Positions 51,451-60,748 are shown, counted from the stretch's first letter. The stretch is 64,000 bases of DNA from Mycobacterium sp. JS623 (GCF_000328565.1 NC_019966.1:744001-808000); one strand, 5' to 3'. Numbers and translations: made by a program. The notes: a model not told the origin generated them from the sequence alone.

Positions 51451-52851
51451 ATGGAACGGCTGAGCGGGCTGGATGCCAGCTTCCTATACATCGAATCGCC
51501 CAGCGTGCCGTTGCACGTGTGCTCGATCATCGAGTTGGACACGTCGACCATCCCTGGGGGCTACAGCTTTGATCGACTGATGGACGATCTGGCGACAAGG
51601 GTCCAGGCGCTGCCGGAGTTCCGGTCCAAGATCGCCGACAGTCAGTTGAATCTCGATCATCCGGTGTGGGTAGAGGACAAGGATTTTGACCTGTCGCGGC
51701 ATGTGCACCGGATTGCCTTGCCGTCGCCGGGAGGGCGCAGGGAGCTGTCCGAAGTGTGCGGCCACATCGCGTCGATTCCGTTGGATCGAAGCAAGCCAGT
51801 GTGGGAGATGTGGGTGATCGAAGGCGTCGCCGGCGAGGACGCGCATCAGGGCGGGCCGCTCGCGATGATGATCAAGGTGCACCACGCCGCAGTGGACGGG
51901 GTGACGGCGACGAATCTGCTCAACCAGCTGTGCAGCCTTGAACCCGATGCACCGCCGCCGGACCCGGTGCCGGGGCCGGGCGACGCGTCGTTGTTCGAGA
52001 TCGCAGCGGGCGGATTGGTGAGGTTCATGGCGCGTCCGCTGCAGATGGCACGAGCCGTGCCGGCAACGGTGTCGACGGTGGTCGATACCGTGAATCGGGC
52101 GCTCAGCGGCCAGGCGATGGCCGCGCCGTTCACTGCGCCGCCGACGGTGTTCAATGCCGACGTTACGGCCGAGCGCAATATCGCATTGGCGCAGTTGGAC
52201 TTTGACGACATCAAGAACGTGAAGAGCCGCTTCAACGTGAAGATCAACGACGTGGTGCTGGCGTTGTGCGCCGGTGCGCTGCGGGAGTTCTTGGCGGATC
52301 GGGGTGAGCTTCCGGACAAGCCATTGGTGGCGGTGGTGCCGATGTCGGTGCATGACGCGTGTGATCGACCGGGGCGCAATCAGGTGTCCGGGATGTTCGT
52401 CAATTTGCACACCGACGTCGAGGATCCCGCGGACCGGCTATGCGCGATCGCGGAAGCGAATGCGAGGGCAAAGGAGCACAGTCGAGCGATCGCGCCGTCG
52501 TTAGTGCTCGACAAGACCCAGGTCGCTGCGCGTGGAGTGCTCAGCTTCATGTTGGGCTTGGTGGCTCGCACGCCGCTGGGACACATGCCGGTGCACAATT
52601 TGGTCATCTCGAATGTGGCTGGGCCGCAAGAGAAATTGTATGGGTTGGGCGCGGAAATCAAAGGGCTGTATCCGCTGGGCCCGATCTTTCATGGCTCCGG
52701 ATTGAACGTCACGGTGATGTCGCTGGGCGGCAAGTTGAACGTAGGCATCATCTCGTGCCGGAGGCTGGTGGACGATCTTTGGCCGCTGGCTGACCGTTTC
52801 CAATCGGAACTGGACGCACTTGTCGCTTGTCGGACCGGCGAGCCCGGGTAG
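51451..52851 (+). CDS. Wax ester synthase / acyl-CoA:diacylglycerol acyltransferase (WS/DGAT)
   Basis: The 466-residue protein begins MERLSGLDASFLYIESPSVP and has the active-site motif HHAAVDG (144-150) plus the C-terminal NLVISNVAGP. The family makes triacylglycerol or wax esters from acyl-CoA, for storage in stress and dormancy. Mycobacteria have many paralogues, so a specific tgs number cannot be given. Followed by a SigF-like promoter and a DUF3072 gene. Confidence 0.93.
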   Translation: MERLSGLDASFLYIESPSVPLHVCSIIELDTSTIPGGYSFDRLMDDLATRVQALPEFRSKIADSQLNLDHPVWVEDKDFDLSRHVHRIALPSPGGRRELSEVCGHIASIPLDRSKPVWEMWVIEGVAGEDAHQGGPLAMMIKVHHAAVDGVTATNLLNQLCSLEPDAPPPDPVPGPGDASLFEIAAGGLVRFMARPLQMARAVPATVSTVVDTVNRALSGQAMAAPFTAPPTVFNADVTAERNIALAQLDFDDIKNVKSRFNVKINDVVLALCAGALREFLADRGELPDKPLVAVVPMSVHDACDRPGRNQVSGMFVNLHTDVEDPADRLCAIAEANARAKEHSRAIAPSLVLDKTQVAARGVLSFMLGLVARTPLGHMPVHNLVISNVAGPQEKLYGLGAEIKGLYPLGPIFHGSGLNVTVMSLGGKLNVGIISCRRLVDDLWPLADRFQSELDALVACRTGEPG

Positions 52852-52865
52852 CACACCAGGCGTGT

Positions 52866-52891
52866 GTTTCGAACACATGTGCGATGGGCAT
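52866..52891 (+). promoter_or_regulatory. SigF-like promoter of the DUF3072 gene
   Basis: GTTT-N16-GGGCAT, in line with the mycobacterial SigF consensus GTTT-N15-17-GGGTA. The expected transcript start is only a few nt before ATG 52901. Confidence 0.6.
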
Positions 52892-52900
52892 TCTGCCCGC

Positions 52901-53107
52901 ATGAGTAACGCGGAACAGCTGCAAAATCCTGAAAAAGACACGTCGGACTGGGTGACCGGCGATGAGCCGATGACCGGTCCGCAGCACAGCTACCTGCAGA
53001 CGCTTGCGCAGGAGGCCAAGAAGCAGGTGCCTGACGACTTGACCAAAGCGGAGGCCTCAGAGGCAATCGACCAATTGCAGAAGGAAACCGGTCGCGGCAG
53101 GGATTAG
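52901..53107 (+). CDS. DUF3072 family small protein
   Basis: The 68-residue protein starts MSNAEQLQNPEKDTSDWVTG and has PMTGPQHSYLQTLAQEAKKQ then LTKAEASEAIDQLQKETGRG, the DUF3072 pattern of a small helical protein. Function unknown. A SigF-like promoter abuts the start, implying stationary-phase or stress expression with little or no leader. Stop overlaps that of the convergent membrane gene. Confidence 0.8.
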   Translation: MSNAEQLQNPEKDTSDWVTGDEPMTGPQHSYLQTLAQEAKKQVPDDLTKAEASEAIDQLQKETGRGRD

Positions 53108-54744
53108 TGCTCCTCGTCGCGGCGCTTGATCCGGAGCGTGGCGGTGGGCGCAGAGAATTCCTCCGTCGGAGGAGCCGCGAGCACCGTCGTCGAATCCTCT
53201 TTGATCCGAGCGATTCTCGGCATCTGCGACGATTGGGGGCGCCGTGCGATCGTCGGCGGCGCGGATGGCTCAGACTGCGGGGACGGCTGCGCGGGCGGCT
53301 CTGGTGGCTCAGCAGTGCCCTTGGTCTCCCCGCGGCGTCCCAGAAGGCCGGCCAGCGGTCCGGTGAACAGCATCGCAACCAGCACGGCGAGGCTCAGCGC
53401 GCAGATCAGCACGTCAAATGTGCTGGTGATCTGCTGGGCCAGGTTGTTGCCATAGATCGCGTCAGGCGGCGGTGCGGCATACCGCGGGGCGAGCGCGAGG
53501 CCGATGGCAAGGTTCGCGACCGTGAACACGAACAGCACCCCGCTGAAGGCCGCGACGACCGTAGCCGAAACCTCGCTCTTACCGAGTTGGCGTAGCAGCC
53601 ACCACGCAATCAAACCGGCGATCATGTTGAACGCCGTCATCGCCACGCTGTCGAACAGGGCGCGAGGCAGATCCAGCGATAGGGCGATCAGGTAATCGAC
53701 GACGCGCAGTGCAGCTGCGGCGAATGCCCAAAACGCAATGAGCGTAAGACATTTCTGAGCCGCCGAGCGGTAGGCGCCCAAGGTCGGCGGTTTGATCAGG
53801 AAGACGGCATAGAGCGTTGTCGGTGCGACGATCGCCGCGGCGGCGGCCCAGAACAGATAACCCTCGTAGCCGACGGCGGCGGTTGAGGTGTTCTGTGCGA
53901 TGCCGTGGAAGGCGTCGATGTCGCGGCCGACGGGCAGAAGCCACACCAGCGTGGCGGCGACTGCGGCCGAAGCGCCTAGCGCGGTCGTGGCCAGCCGTGC
54001 GGCGGCGGACTTTTCGATCAGCCACCGCGAGGCGATGACCAACGCGATCATCGCCTCGGCGCCGTAAAGCAGCGTGGTGATGATGACGGCGACATCCCGA
54101 CCGCCCAAGCCGATGTCAGTGACGAACAGATAGCGCAGCCGCCAGTACAGGTTAAATGCAACCGACAGGGTCGCAAGCGCAATCGATACAGCTCCCAGCA
54201 GGCGCGCGAGGCCGTACCAGCGCCGAAAACCGTTGTCCTCGAGCGTGATACTGGTGATCGGCGGTTGCGCGGCGAGCGTTGCGCCGCCGAGGCCCACGAT
54301 CAGGCCCGGCCCAATACCCGGTGGCGTCAACCCGGTTCCGCCGTCGCGAACCGTTTGCACCAGGTGGTATCCGACGAAGCACGCGGCGACGACGGGGTAG
54401 GGGATGCTGAGCAGCAAGCGGATTCGGCTTATGCGGCGGACGTCGGACTGCTGTCCGTCAAGCCGAAACGGCCCAACGTGTGGCGCGAGCGCGGCGCCGA
54501 GCGCGAGCAGCGTCACGACGCCGACGAGGACGAAAAGCAGGCCGTTGCTGCCGGGGACACCGAGGCCGAAGTCAAGGCTCCACGGCAACAGCAGGGCCAG
54601 CACCAACAGACCGACGGCGACGCTGTCGCGCACGTTGTTGGTGCGGGCGGGCACGTAGCCGACGCGGGGCGACCGGCCGACGGCGGGCGCGGCAGTGGTG
54701 GCCACCGCGACGGTGGCCTGCGCGTCGTAACGTGGGTCGCTCAC
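53104..54744 (-). CDS. Polytopic membrane protein (mycobacterial DUF7937-like)
   Basis: GTG 54744 behind AAGGGA gives 546 residues; an ATG 39 nt upstream lacks support. About ten to twelve membrane helices lie between residues 40 and 470, in an internal pattern of long hydrophobic pairs. The cytoplasmic tail is Pro/Glu-rich and ends in a basic motif (TATLRIKRRDEEH) with Thr residues that could be kinase sites. Substrate unknown. Divergent from the DUF7159-like gene, so they may share control. Confidence 0.65.
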   Translation of the reverse strand: MSDPRYDAQATVAVATTAAPAVGRSPRVGYVPARTNNVRDSVAVGLLVLALLLPWSLDFGLGVPGSNGLLFVLVGVVTLLALGAALAPHVGPFRLDGQQSDVRRISRIRLLLSIPYPVVAACFVGYHLVQTVRDGGTGLTPPGIGPGLIVGLGGATLAAQPPITSITLEDNGFRRWYGLARLLGAVSIALATLSVAFNLYWRLRYLFVTDIGLGGRDVAVIITTLLYGAEAMIALVIASRWLIEKSAAARLATTALGASAAVAATLVWLLPVGRDIDAFHGIAQNTSTAAVGYEGYLFWAAAAAIVAPTTLYAVFLIKPPTLGAYRSAAQKCLTLIAFWAFAAAALRVVDYLIALSLDLPRALFDSVAMTAFNMIAGLIAWWLLRQLGKSEVSATVVAAFSGVLFVFTVANLAIGLALAPRYAAPPPDAIYGNNLAQQITSTFDVLICALSLAVLVAMLFTGPLAGLLGRRGETKGTAEPPEPPAQPSPQSEPSAPPTIARRPQSSQMPRIARIKEDSTTVLAAPPTEEFSAPTATLRIKRRDEEH

Positions 54745-54835
54745 GTGGCGATTTCCCTTCTGAGTGACGAGAGGGGTCGTCACTCAGCGTGCTCATTTTT
54801 GCTCTCGTGCACAAGCAACGCTGTGAAAGGGTGGA

Positions 54836-56548
54836 GTGGTGGATGTAGTCGTCGGGGTGGCGGTCACCGGACGGGTGGCGCGCCTGGCGATGGTTGGCGC
54901 CGGTGGTCAGGTATTCGACCAGTACGCGCTTGACCTGCCCGATGACGCGATGACCGACCTGGCGGAGACCATCGTCGGCACCTACCGCGAAGTGGCTGAC
55001 TCGGGCAACCGGGTGGCCGCGACGCGACTCTGCCTGCCCGACCCATCGACTGCCGAGACCCTGCGGCAGACGGTGTCGGGCGCGGGAGTGCCGAACGTCG
55101 AGGTGGTGGCGGAGGCCGATGCGGCAGCGGCGCTGGCCCGCAGGATGGGCGCGGATGCTGCGTTGCTGTTGGCCGACGACGACACGGTGTCGCTGACGAC
55201 GGTCGGCGAGGACGAGGAGTCGACGTCGGTGCTGGCGTCGCTGCCGATCGGCGCCGCCGGTGCGGCCGTGGCGTGCGCGGCCGTGCTGCAGCAGGCGCAC
55301 CCGGAGGCTGTCCGGATCATGTTGGTGGGGCAGCGTCTGGATCTGGATTCGATTGCGGCAGAACTGCGTTCGACGGCGCCGATAGAGGTGCCCCCCGATG
55401 CGAGCTATGCGATTGCGCGGGGTGCGGCGCAGACGGCCGAGGAGTCCGGGTATCCGGCCGGCGCGGCGACGATGATGGCGCCCGCAGCTGCGGAGGCGAC
55501 GATGATGGCGCCCGCAGCCGCGGAGGCGACGATGATGGCGCCCGCAGCTGCGGAGGCGACGCAGATGGCGCCGACGGCGGATCCGGCGGCGGTCGGGCCG
55601 CAGTTGGCGTACTCGCAGGAGGAGCCGGGCGAATACGAACTGCCGTTCGAACAGCTCGAGGAGTTCGTTCCGGAGCTGGAGGACGAAGAGGCGTACACGG
55701 CGATGATCGCGCCGCCGCCGCCGAGGACAGTGCTGATGGGCAGTGCGCTGGCGTTCGTGGTGGTGAGCTTCGCGACGTTGGCGGTCACGGTGGCGATCAA
55801 CGTCAGGCCGGCGGCTGCGGTCGAAGCGCAGCCGGCGCCGAATGTGCAGTCGGATACCGTGCCCGGGCGGTATCTGCCGCCGGTGCCGCATGAGCCGGAT
55901 CCGGTGGCGTTGCCGATCGCGGAGGTGTCGCCGCCGCCTGCAGCTCCGGCCGGGCCGAGCGTGCGGATCAACCGGGGGCCGAACAGTGTCGCGCCGGAGG
56001 CCCCAGCCCCGGCTCCGCAGGCGCCACCGCCCGAGCCGGGTCCGGCGCCGGAGGTGCCGGTGGTCCCGATTCCGCCGGTGATCCCGTTCCCGCCGTTCAA
56101 TCCGTTCCCGCCGCCGACGTTCCCGACGACGCCGACGACGGTCACGACGACGCCGACAACGACCACCACGACGCCGACAACGACGACGACCACACCGACA
56201 ACGACGACGACCACACCGACAACGACCACCACGACGCCGACAACCACGACCACGACCACACAGACGACAACCACGACGTCGTCGGAGGCACCGCCTCCGG
56301 TCATTGAGAAGACCGCGCCACCGGTGACGGCTGCGCCGCAACCCGAGTCGCCGGTGTCGCAGGCGCCCGCGTACGTCCCACCGGCAGCGCCCGCCTACAC
56401 GCCGCCGGCCGTGGCGCCCGCACCTGTAGCGCCGGTCGCACCTGCGCCTGCCCCGGTGATCCAGGCGCCCTCGAGTGGCGGCGGATCGTCAAGCGGCAGT
56501 GGAGGTTCCGGCTCGGCGCCGGTGACGACGATCCCGGTGTCGCCGTAG
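54836..56548 (+). CDS. Pro/Thr-rich membrane protein (DUF7159-like, Rv0312-like)
   Basis: GTG 54836 gives about 570 residues. The first ~200 form a globular domain (VGVAVTGRVARLAMVGAGGQ; RMGADAALLLADDDTVSLTT) that resembles an actin/Hsp70-type nucleotide fold by strand pattern. Then three 10-residue repeats ATMMAPAAAE, an acidic stretch, and one membrane helix (VLMGSALAFVVVSFATLAVT, near 300). The outside part is Pro-rich with five TTTTTTP-type units and a Gly/Ser tail. Likely a cell-envelope protein; function unknown. Confidence 0.7.
   Translation: MVDVVVGVAVTGRVARLAMVGAGGQVFDQYALDLPDDAMTDLAETIVGTYREVADSGNRVAATRLCLPDPSTAETLRQTVSGAGVPNVEVVAEADAAAALARRMGADAALLLADDDTVSLTTVGEDEESTSVLASLPIGAAGAAVACAAVLQQAHPEAVRIMLVGQRLDLDSIAAELRSTAPIEVPPDASYAIARGAAQTAEESGYPAGAATMMAPAAAEATMMAPAAAEATMMAPAAAEATQMAPTADPAAVGPQLAYSQEEPGEYELPFEQLEEFVPELEDEEAYTAMIAPPPPRTVLMGSALAFVVVSFATLAVTVAINVRPAAAVEAQPAPNVQSDTVPGRYLPPVPHEPDPVALPIAEVSPPPAAPAGPSVRINRGPNSVAPEAPAPAPQAPPPEPGPAPEVPVVPIPPVIPFPPFNPFPPPTFPTTPTTVTTTPTTTTTTPTTTTTTPTTTTTTPTTTTTTPTTTTTTTQTTTTTSSEAPPPVIEKTAPPVTAAPQPESPVSQAPAYVPPAAPAYTPPAVAPAPVAPVAPAPAPVIQAPSSGGGSSSGSGGSGSAPVTTIPVSP
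55466..55555 (+). repeat. Three 30-bp tandem repeats
   Basis: Three units of 30 bp (GCGACGATGATGGCGCCCGC then AGCTGCGGAG) with a single base difference in the middle unit, encoding ATMMAPAAAE. A partial fourth unit follows. Near identity suggests recent slippage and variable copy number. Confidence 0.8.
56126..56280 (+). repeat. Thr-codon-rich low-complexity tract
   Basis: About 150 bp of ACG/ACA/ACC codons with CCG at regular places, encoding repeated TTTTTTP. Probably a glycosylated or extended wall-spanning linker. Confidence 0.7.
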
Positions 56549-56669
56549 TTCGTTCCTGTGAATCTGCTGGACGGGGAATAGAAGCTCGCGCATCTGGGTT
56601 TCCGGAGCACGTGCCCAGACCAGTAGCGAACCCCGCGTCCTTGTCGTCAGCCGTCTTCGGGCAGCGCTG

Positions 56670-58679
56670 ATGCGACAGGGACCTCTAGCTGGGCGATATC
56701 CGGCCGTGGCCGCCATGGTCACCCTCGCTTTGATTCCTTACCTGGCGCTGTCGGCAGCGATCGACCCGCTCGTGCCGATCATCTGCAGGGACCTGCACAT
56801 GACGGCACAGACGATGAGCCTGAGCTCGGGGTTGGGGAACGCGGCGTATGCAGTGGGCACGGTGCTCGCGGTCCAGTTCGCCCAGCACCTGCCGCAGCGA
56901 CGGATGCTGCTCGGCTATGCGGTTGTGCTTGTCATCGGATCGGTATTGACCGCCTCCGCGCCGAGCGCCGGCCTGTTCATCGGCGGGCACGTGCTGCAGG
57001 GGCTGGCGACGAGCATGCTGCTGATCGCCGCTGCGCCGCCGCTGACGATCGGCTTCCCGAGGGACAAGCTGCGCAACACCGCGGTGATCATGAACATGTG
57101 CGTGTTCGGGGCCGTGGCGATCGGTCCGTTCATCGGGGGTGCGCAGGCTGAAGCGCACGCCTGGCGGCCGCTGTTCTGGATCATCGCCGCGATCGCGATG
57201 TTGGCGTTGGTCATGGCGGCATTGACGTTCGAGGACGCGCCGCCCGCGGATCGCGACGCGCCAACGGACTTGACGGCCATCGCATTGGCGGCGGTCGGAT
57301 GTACGGCGGCGTTCGTCGGCGCCGCTCAGCTCACCACGCACGGACTTCACGACATCGCCGCGACGGCGCCCATGCTCGGTGGTCTGGCGCTAATCGTGGT
57401 GTTGATCGTCTACCAGTTCAAGGCGTCGCAGCCGCTGCTGACGATCCGCACGATGTTGACGAGCGCCATTCCTGTCGCCGGTGTCGGAGTGGCGTTGTTC
57501 GCCGCCGCGGCGTCGATCGCGGCGACAGCGCTGACGGCCAACGTGTTGTTGCAGAGCTTCAGCCCGGTCGAGGTGGGGCTGCTGTATCTGCCCGAACTCG
57601 GCGGGGCCGTCGTGATGGCCGTGGTGTTCGGGTTCGTGATCACCCGCCGCGCGATGCACTACCTGCCGCTGGTGGGCATGGTGCTGCTGGCGGCGGGGAT
57701 CGTGGTGTTCTGGTTCGCGCTTCCCGCGAATGTGCCGCTGGCACTGGTGGGTTCGGGATTGACGGGCCTAGCGTTGGGGGCGACGGTGGCGCCAGCGCTG
57801 TTCGTTGCGGGATTCTCGCTGCAGTCGGCGAGCCTGCAGAGGGTGTTCGCGATCATCGAATTGCTAAGGGCGGTGGCCGCATTCATGGTGGCCCCGATCC
57901 TGGCTCACATCGCCGACGCGCTGCCGGGAGATCTGAATGCGGGCACGCGCGTCACGCTGTGGATCGGTTTCGGGTTGGCGATCGGTGGAGCGGTGTTCGG
58001 CGTGATGATCTATCTGCTGAGTGGTGCACGGCCTCAGACACCGGACCTCGACGAGTTCCTCGACGGCGATTCGCCTGCCTGGTATTCGCCGCCGCTGCTG
58101 GCGCGGATCAGGGGTCTACCGTCGGCGGCCGCGCCCATTGGTCGCGCTGCACCGCCGCCGACGCTTCAGCCGACGTCCACCGGACCAGTGGTATTCGCCT
58201 ACGACGGAACCGATCTCGCGCAACGCGCCATCGAACACGCGGCGGATCAATTCGCGCCAGGCCGATGCGCGGTCGTCGTCTGCGTCTGGCAGACCGCCGA
58301 CGTCGGCTTCACCCCGACCGACTCCACGCACTTCGACGCCGACAAGGCCACGCAGGTACGGCAGGCCGCCGAGAGGACGGCCGCGCACGGGGCGTCACTG
58401 GCAGAGCGCGCCGGTTTCGAGACGCAGAGCATGGTGGTGGAAGCGGCGCCGATATGGAAGGGCATCGTGCGGGCCGCCGATGACCTCGACGCGAGTGTGC
58501 TCGTGCTCGGCCCGCACCGGCGCAGCGGAGTGCTGGGTCACCTGCAGGGCAGCGTGGCGTCTGCGGTGATCGCGCACACCAACAAGCCGGTGTTCGTCGT
58601 TCCCGAGGGCTGCAACGGCCGCTTGGTGAAGCCCGAAACTAGTTCAGCGAGAAATGGTTTCGAACCAGCCCAACGCTGA
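56670..58679 (+). CDS. MFS transporter fused to a UspA (universal stress) domain
   Basis: The 669-residue protein has about 14 membrane helices in residues 10-455, of the DHA2 drug:H+ antiporter type (PLVPIICRDLHMTAQTMSLS; GHVLQGLATSMLLIAAAPPL). After a linker, residues 505-650 form a UspA domain: GPVVFAYDGTDLAQRAIEHA at the start and VLVLGPHRRSGVLGHLQGSV at the end, with a G-2x-G-9x-G(S)-like ATP-binding pattern. The fusion suggests transport gated or sensed by nucleotide or stress. Substrate unknown. Monocistronic. Confidence 0.88.
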   Translation: MRQGPLAGRYPAVAAMVTLALIPYLALSAAIDPLVPIICRDLHMTAQTMSLSSGLGNAAYAVGTVLAVQFAQHLPQRRMLLGYAVVLVIGSVLTASAPSAGLFIGGHVLQGLATSMLLIAAAPPLTIGFPRDKLRNTAVIMNMCVFGAVAIGPFIGGAQAEAHAWRPLFWIIAAIAMLALVMAALTFEDAPPADRDAPTDLTAIALAAVGCTAAFVGAAQLTTHGLHDIAATAPMLGGLALIVVLIVYQFKASQPLLTIRTMLTSAIPVAGVGVALFAAAASIAATALTANVLLQSFSPVEVGLLYLPELGGAVVMAVVFGFVITRRAMHYLPLVGMVLLAAGIVVFWFALPANVPLALVGSGLTGLALGATVAPALFVAGFSLQSASLQRVFAIIELLRAVAAFMVAPILAHIADALPGDLNAGTRVTLWIGFGLAIGGAVFGVMIYLLSGARPQTPDLDEFLDGDSPAWYSPPLLARIRGLPSAAAPIGRAAPPPTLQPTSTGPVVFAYDGTDLAQRAIEHAADQFAPGRCAVVVCVWQTADVGFTPTDSTHFDADKATQVRQAAERTAAHGASLAERAGFETQSMVVEAAPIWKGIVRAADDLDASVLVLGPHRRSGVLGHLQGSVASAVIAHTNKPVFVVPEGCNGRLVKPETSSARNGFEPAQR

Positions 58680-58725
58680 GCGAGAAGTCGATCAGCACGG
58701 TGCTAGCCTACCTACCCGGTCCTCA

Positions 58726-58741
58726 TTTCACGAAAGTGAAA
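58726..58741. promoter_or_regulatory. Operator-like inverted repeat before the SOUL gene
   Basis: TTTCAC-GAAA-GTGAAA: perfect 6-bp arms, 88 bp before the SOUL start. A direct repeat CTGCATC follows at about 58759-58778. Binding protein unknown. Confidence 0.4.
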
Positions 58742-58829
58742 ATTTCTGACCCATCCTGCATCAATTCTGCATCGAATCACTTCCGGCGGGTACACACCGT
58801 CACCGCCGCACACCAGGAGGAATCCGCAG

Positions 58830-59462
58830 ATGAACATGCCCAAATCCCACGCCTCGCCCTCCGGCAGATTGACGAAAACGCTTGTCCAGGTGGCTGAGTC
58901 GGCGGTGTCGGTAGTGGGCATCCGTACCGTCGAGGAGCCGGCGCACAGTTCACAACAGTTGACGAAGCAGGTGCAGATCCGCCGGTACGGTCGGCGGATT
59001 GCCGCGGAAACGATCGTGAGCGGTGACGAGATATCGGCGCGCAGCGCGGGCTTCCGCCGGCTGGCCGGCTACATCTTCGGAGGCAACCGGAGCCACGCTC
59101 ACATCGACATGACCGCTCCGGTCGGTCAACAGATCGCGATGACGGCACCGGTGACCAGTACGTCATCGTCATCGGGCTGGGTCATCCGGTTCTACATGCC
59201 CGCAGACTCCACGATGGAGTCGCTGCCGGTACCCGACGACGAGCGCGTCCGGTTGGTGCCGGTGGCGGGTGAATCGGTGGCGGTGCTGAGATTCAGCGGC
59301 GTTGCGAGCCCGGCCGCGGTGGCGGCGCGGACCGCGGAGTTGCAACGGGAACTGCAGGCATATGGGTTCGAGACGGCGGGGCCGCCTGCGACCTGGCTGT
59401 ACGACCCGCCGTGGACCCTCCCGTTTCGTCGTCGGAACGAGATCGTGGTGCCGATCGCATAG
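58830..59462 (+). CDS. SOUL-family haem-binding-like protein
   Basis: The 210-residue protein has the SOUL/p22HBP pattern: VQIRRYGRRIAAETIVSG, GFRRLAGYIFGGNRSHAHID, QQIAMTAPVTS and WLYDPPWTLPFRRRNEIVVP. Eukaryotic relatives bind haem or porphyrin; the bacterial role is unknown. No clear signal peptide, though the N-terminus is Ser/Thr/Lys-rich. Probably its own transcript. Confidence 0.85.
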   Translation: MNMPKSHASPSGRLTKTLVQVAESAVSVVGIRTVEEPAHSSQQLTKQVQIRRYGRRIAAETIVSGDEISARSAGFRRLAGYIFGGNRSHAHIDMTAPVGQQIAMTAPVTSTSSSSGWVIRFYMPADSTMESLPVPDDERVRLVPVAGESVAVLRFSGVASPAAVAARTAELQRELQAYGFETAGPPATWLYDPPWTLPFRRRNEIVVPIA

Positions 59463-59480
59463 TCCGCGGAAGAGGCCGGC

Positions 59481-59505
59481 GTTTCGAACAAGCGTGCGAG
59501 GGATA
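59481..59505 (+). promoter_or_regulatory. SigF-like promoter of the small gene at 59515
   Basis: GTTT-N15-GGGATA. It also shares CGAACA and GTGCGA inside the spacer with the promoter at 52866. Transcript start is expected within a few nt of ATG 59515. Confidence 0.6.
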
Positions 59506-59514
59506 TACCGCCGC

Positions 59515-59694
59515 ATGAGTGATGACACACAGCTGCGTCGGTCGGAAGAGGATGTCGCCACGAGATTGGCCGACCAATTTATAGACGGGGCATGGGTTTT
59601 CGAGCTGGCTGCGGTCGCCGACCCCACTGCAATACCGGATGCGGTGGCAAGTGGGCCGATTGCTAACCCGCGGTTACGACGAAGCAAACACTAA
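59515..59694 (+). CDS. Small hypothetical protein behind a SigF-like promoter
   Basis: ATG 59515 gives 59 residues (MSDDTQLRRSEEDVATRLAD; FIDGAWVFELAAVADPTAIP). No family recognised. The promoter layout is the same as that of the DUF3072 gene, including CCGCATGAGT around the start codon. Confidence 0.6.
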   Translation: MSDDTQLRRSEEDVATRLADQFIDGAWVFELAAVADPTAIPDAVASGPIANPRLRRSKH

Positions 59695-59808
59695 AGCGGC
59701 GCGTCAAGGCTGCCAGGGAAGGGTGATACGTTGCGCGCCGGTGACAATGCTGGGCGCATCGCCAGTCACCTGTAACCGCTTGTGGCTGAATGAACCTCGG
59801 AGATTGCT

Positions 59809-60663
59809 GTGTCCCTGCTGAGTCGCAGAGGCTTCCTCGTGGGTTTGACCGCTGCGGTGGTTCTGCCGCCGACGGCGGCTACCGCGGAGGTTGCGCGGTC
59901 GCTGCTCAACGCCACTCCGCAGAACGCCGCGGCGGCGGCTCGCGCGGAAACCGCCCCGGCAGCGGCATCGGTGGGCGCGACGGGGCAGGCACCCCAGCCA
60001 CTGCACTCGGCAGCGCCCATCTCGCGGTCCGCCCTGCCCGACCGCGGCGTGGTGAGCACACTGCCTGGCCAGGGTGATCTGCTCGCACTGACCGTCGACG
60101 ACGGCGTGAACACCGACGTCGTTCGCCTCTACGCGGAGTTCGCCAGGAGGACCGGACAGCGGCTGACCTTCTTCGTCAACGGCACCTACCGCTCGTGGAC
60201 GGACAACGCGACGCTGTTGCGGCCACTGGTCGAAGCCGGACAGATTCAACTGGGCAACCACAGCTTCTCTCACCCTGACCTGACCAAGCTGGCGCCATCC
60301 GAGGTCGCCGACGAGATCCGCCGCAACGACGCATTTCTGACCAACACCTTTGGCGTCGACGCCCGCCCCTACCTGCGCCCGCCCTACGGCAAACACAATG
60401 CCGCGACGGAGGCGGTCGCCGCAGACCTCGGCTACACCATCACCACGATGTGGTCTGGCTCGCTTGCTGACTCGACAGTCATCACCGAGGACTATTTGCT
60501 CAAGATGGCCGACACTTACTTTCGGCCGCACAACATCGTGCTCGGCCACCTCAACCACCTGCCGGTCACTCGAGTCTTCGACCAGCTCGACGAGTTGATC
60601 CGCAGCCGGGGGCTGCGCACCGTGACCCTCGATGACGTGTTCATCCGTCCGCCCGCGTTGTAG
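59809..60663 (+). CDS. Tat-exported polysaccharide deacetylase
   Basis: GTG 59809 starts a 284-residue precursor with a twin-arginine signal (SRRGFLVGLTAAVVLPP). After an Ala-rich linker comes a NodB domain: LTVDDGVN (catalytic and metal Asp), NHSFSHPDL (metal His), RPPYGKHN and LGHLNHLP. It probably N-deacetylates a wall polymer such as peptidoglycan or another amino-sugar glycan. Unlike the cytosolic enzyme at 49950, it is exported. Confidence 0.88.
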   Translation: MSLLSRRGFLVGLTAAVVLPPTAATAEVARSLLNATPQNAAAAARAETAPAAASVGATGQAPQPLHSAAPISRSALPDRGVVSTLPGQGDLLALTVDDGVNTDVVRLYAEFARRTGQRLTFFVNGTYRSWTDNATLLRPLVEAGQIQLGNHSFSHPDLTKLAPSEVADEIRRNDAFLTNTFGVDARPYLRPPYGKHNAATEAVAADLGYTITTMWSGSLADSTVITEDYLLKMADTYFRPHNIVLGHLNHLPVTRVFDQLDELIRSRGLRTVTLDDVFIRPPAL

Positions 60664-60748
60664 CGATGTGGCGCCGTCACGCCCACCCGGTGCCGAATGC
60701 CCGCCGGACGGGTGTCGCCGCTCTCCGGCTAGGCGACCACGCCTGGTC

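Noticed and set aside
52869..52884. LexA/SOS-box-like TCGAAC-N4-GTGCGA, also at 59484-59499
   Set aside because: The right half differs from GTTCGA in the same way in both cases. The sequence is better explained as GTTT-N15/16-GGG SigF-like promoters at the right distance from the starts.
54572..56341. A 589-codon Arg-rich antisense open frame
   Set aside because: Opposite the DUF7159-like gene; composition follows from its GC-rich repeats.
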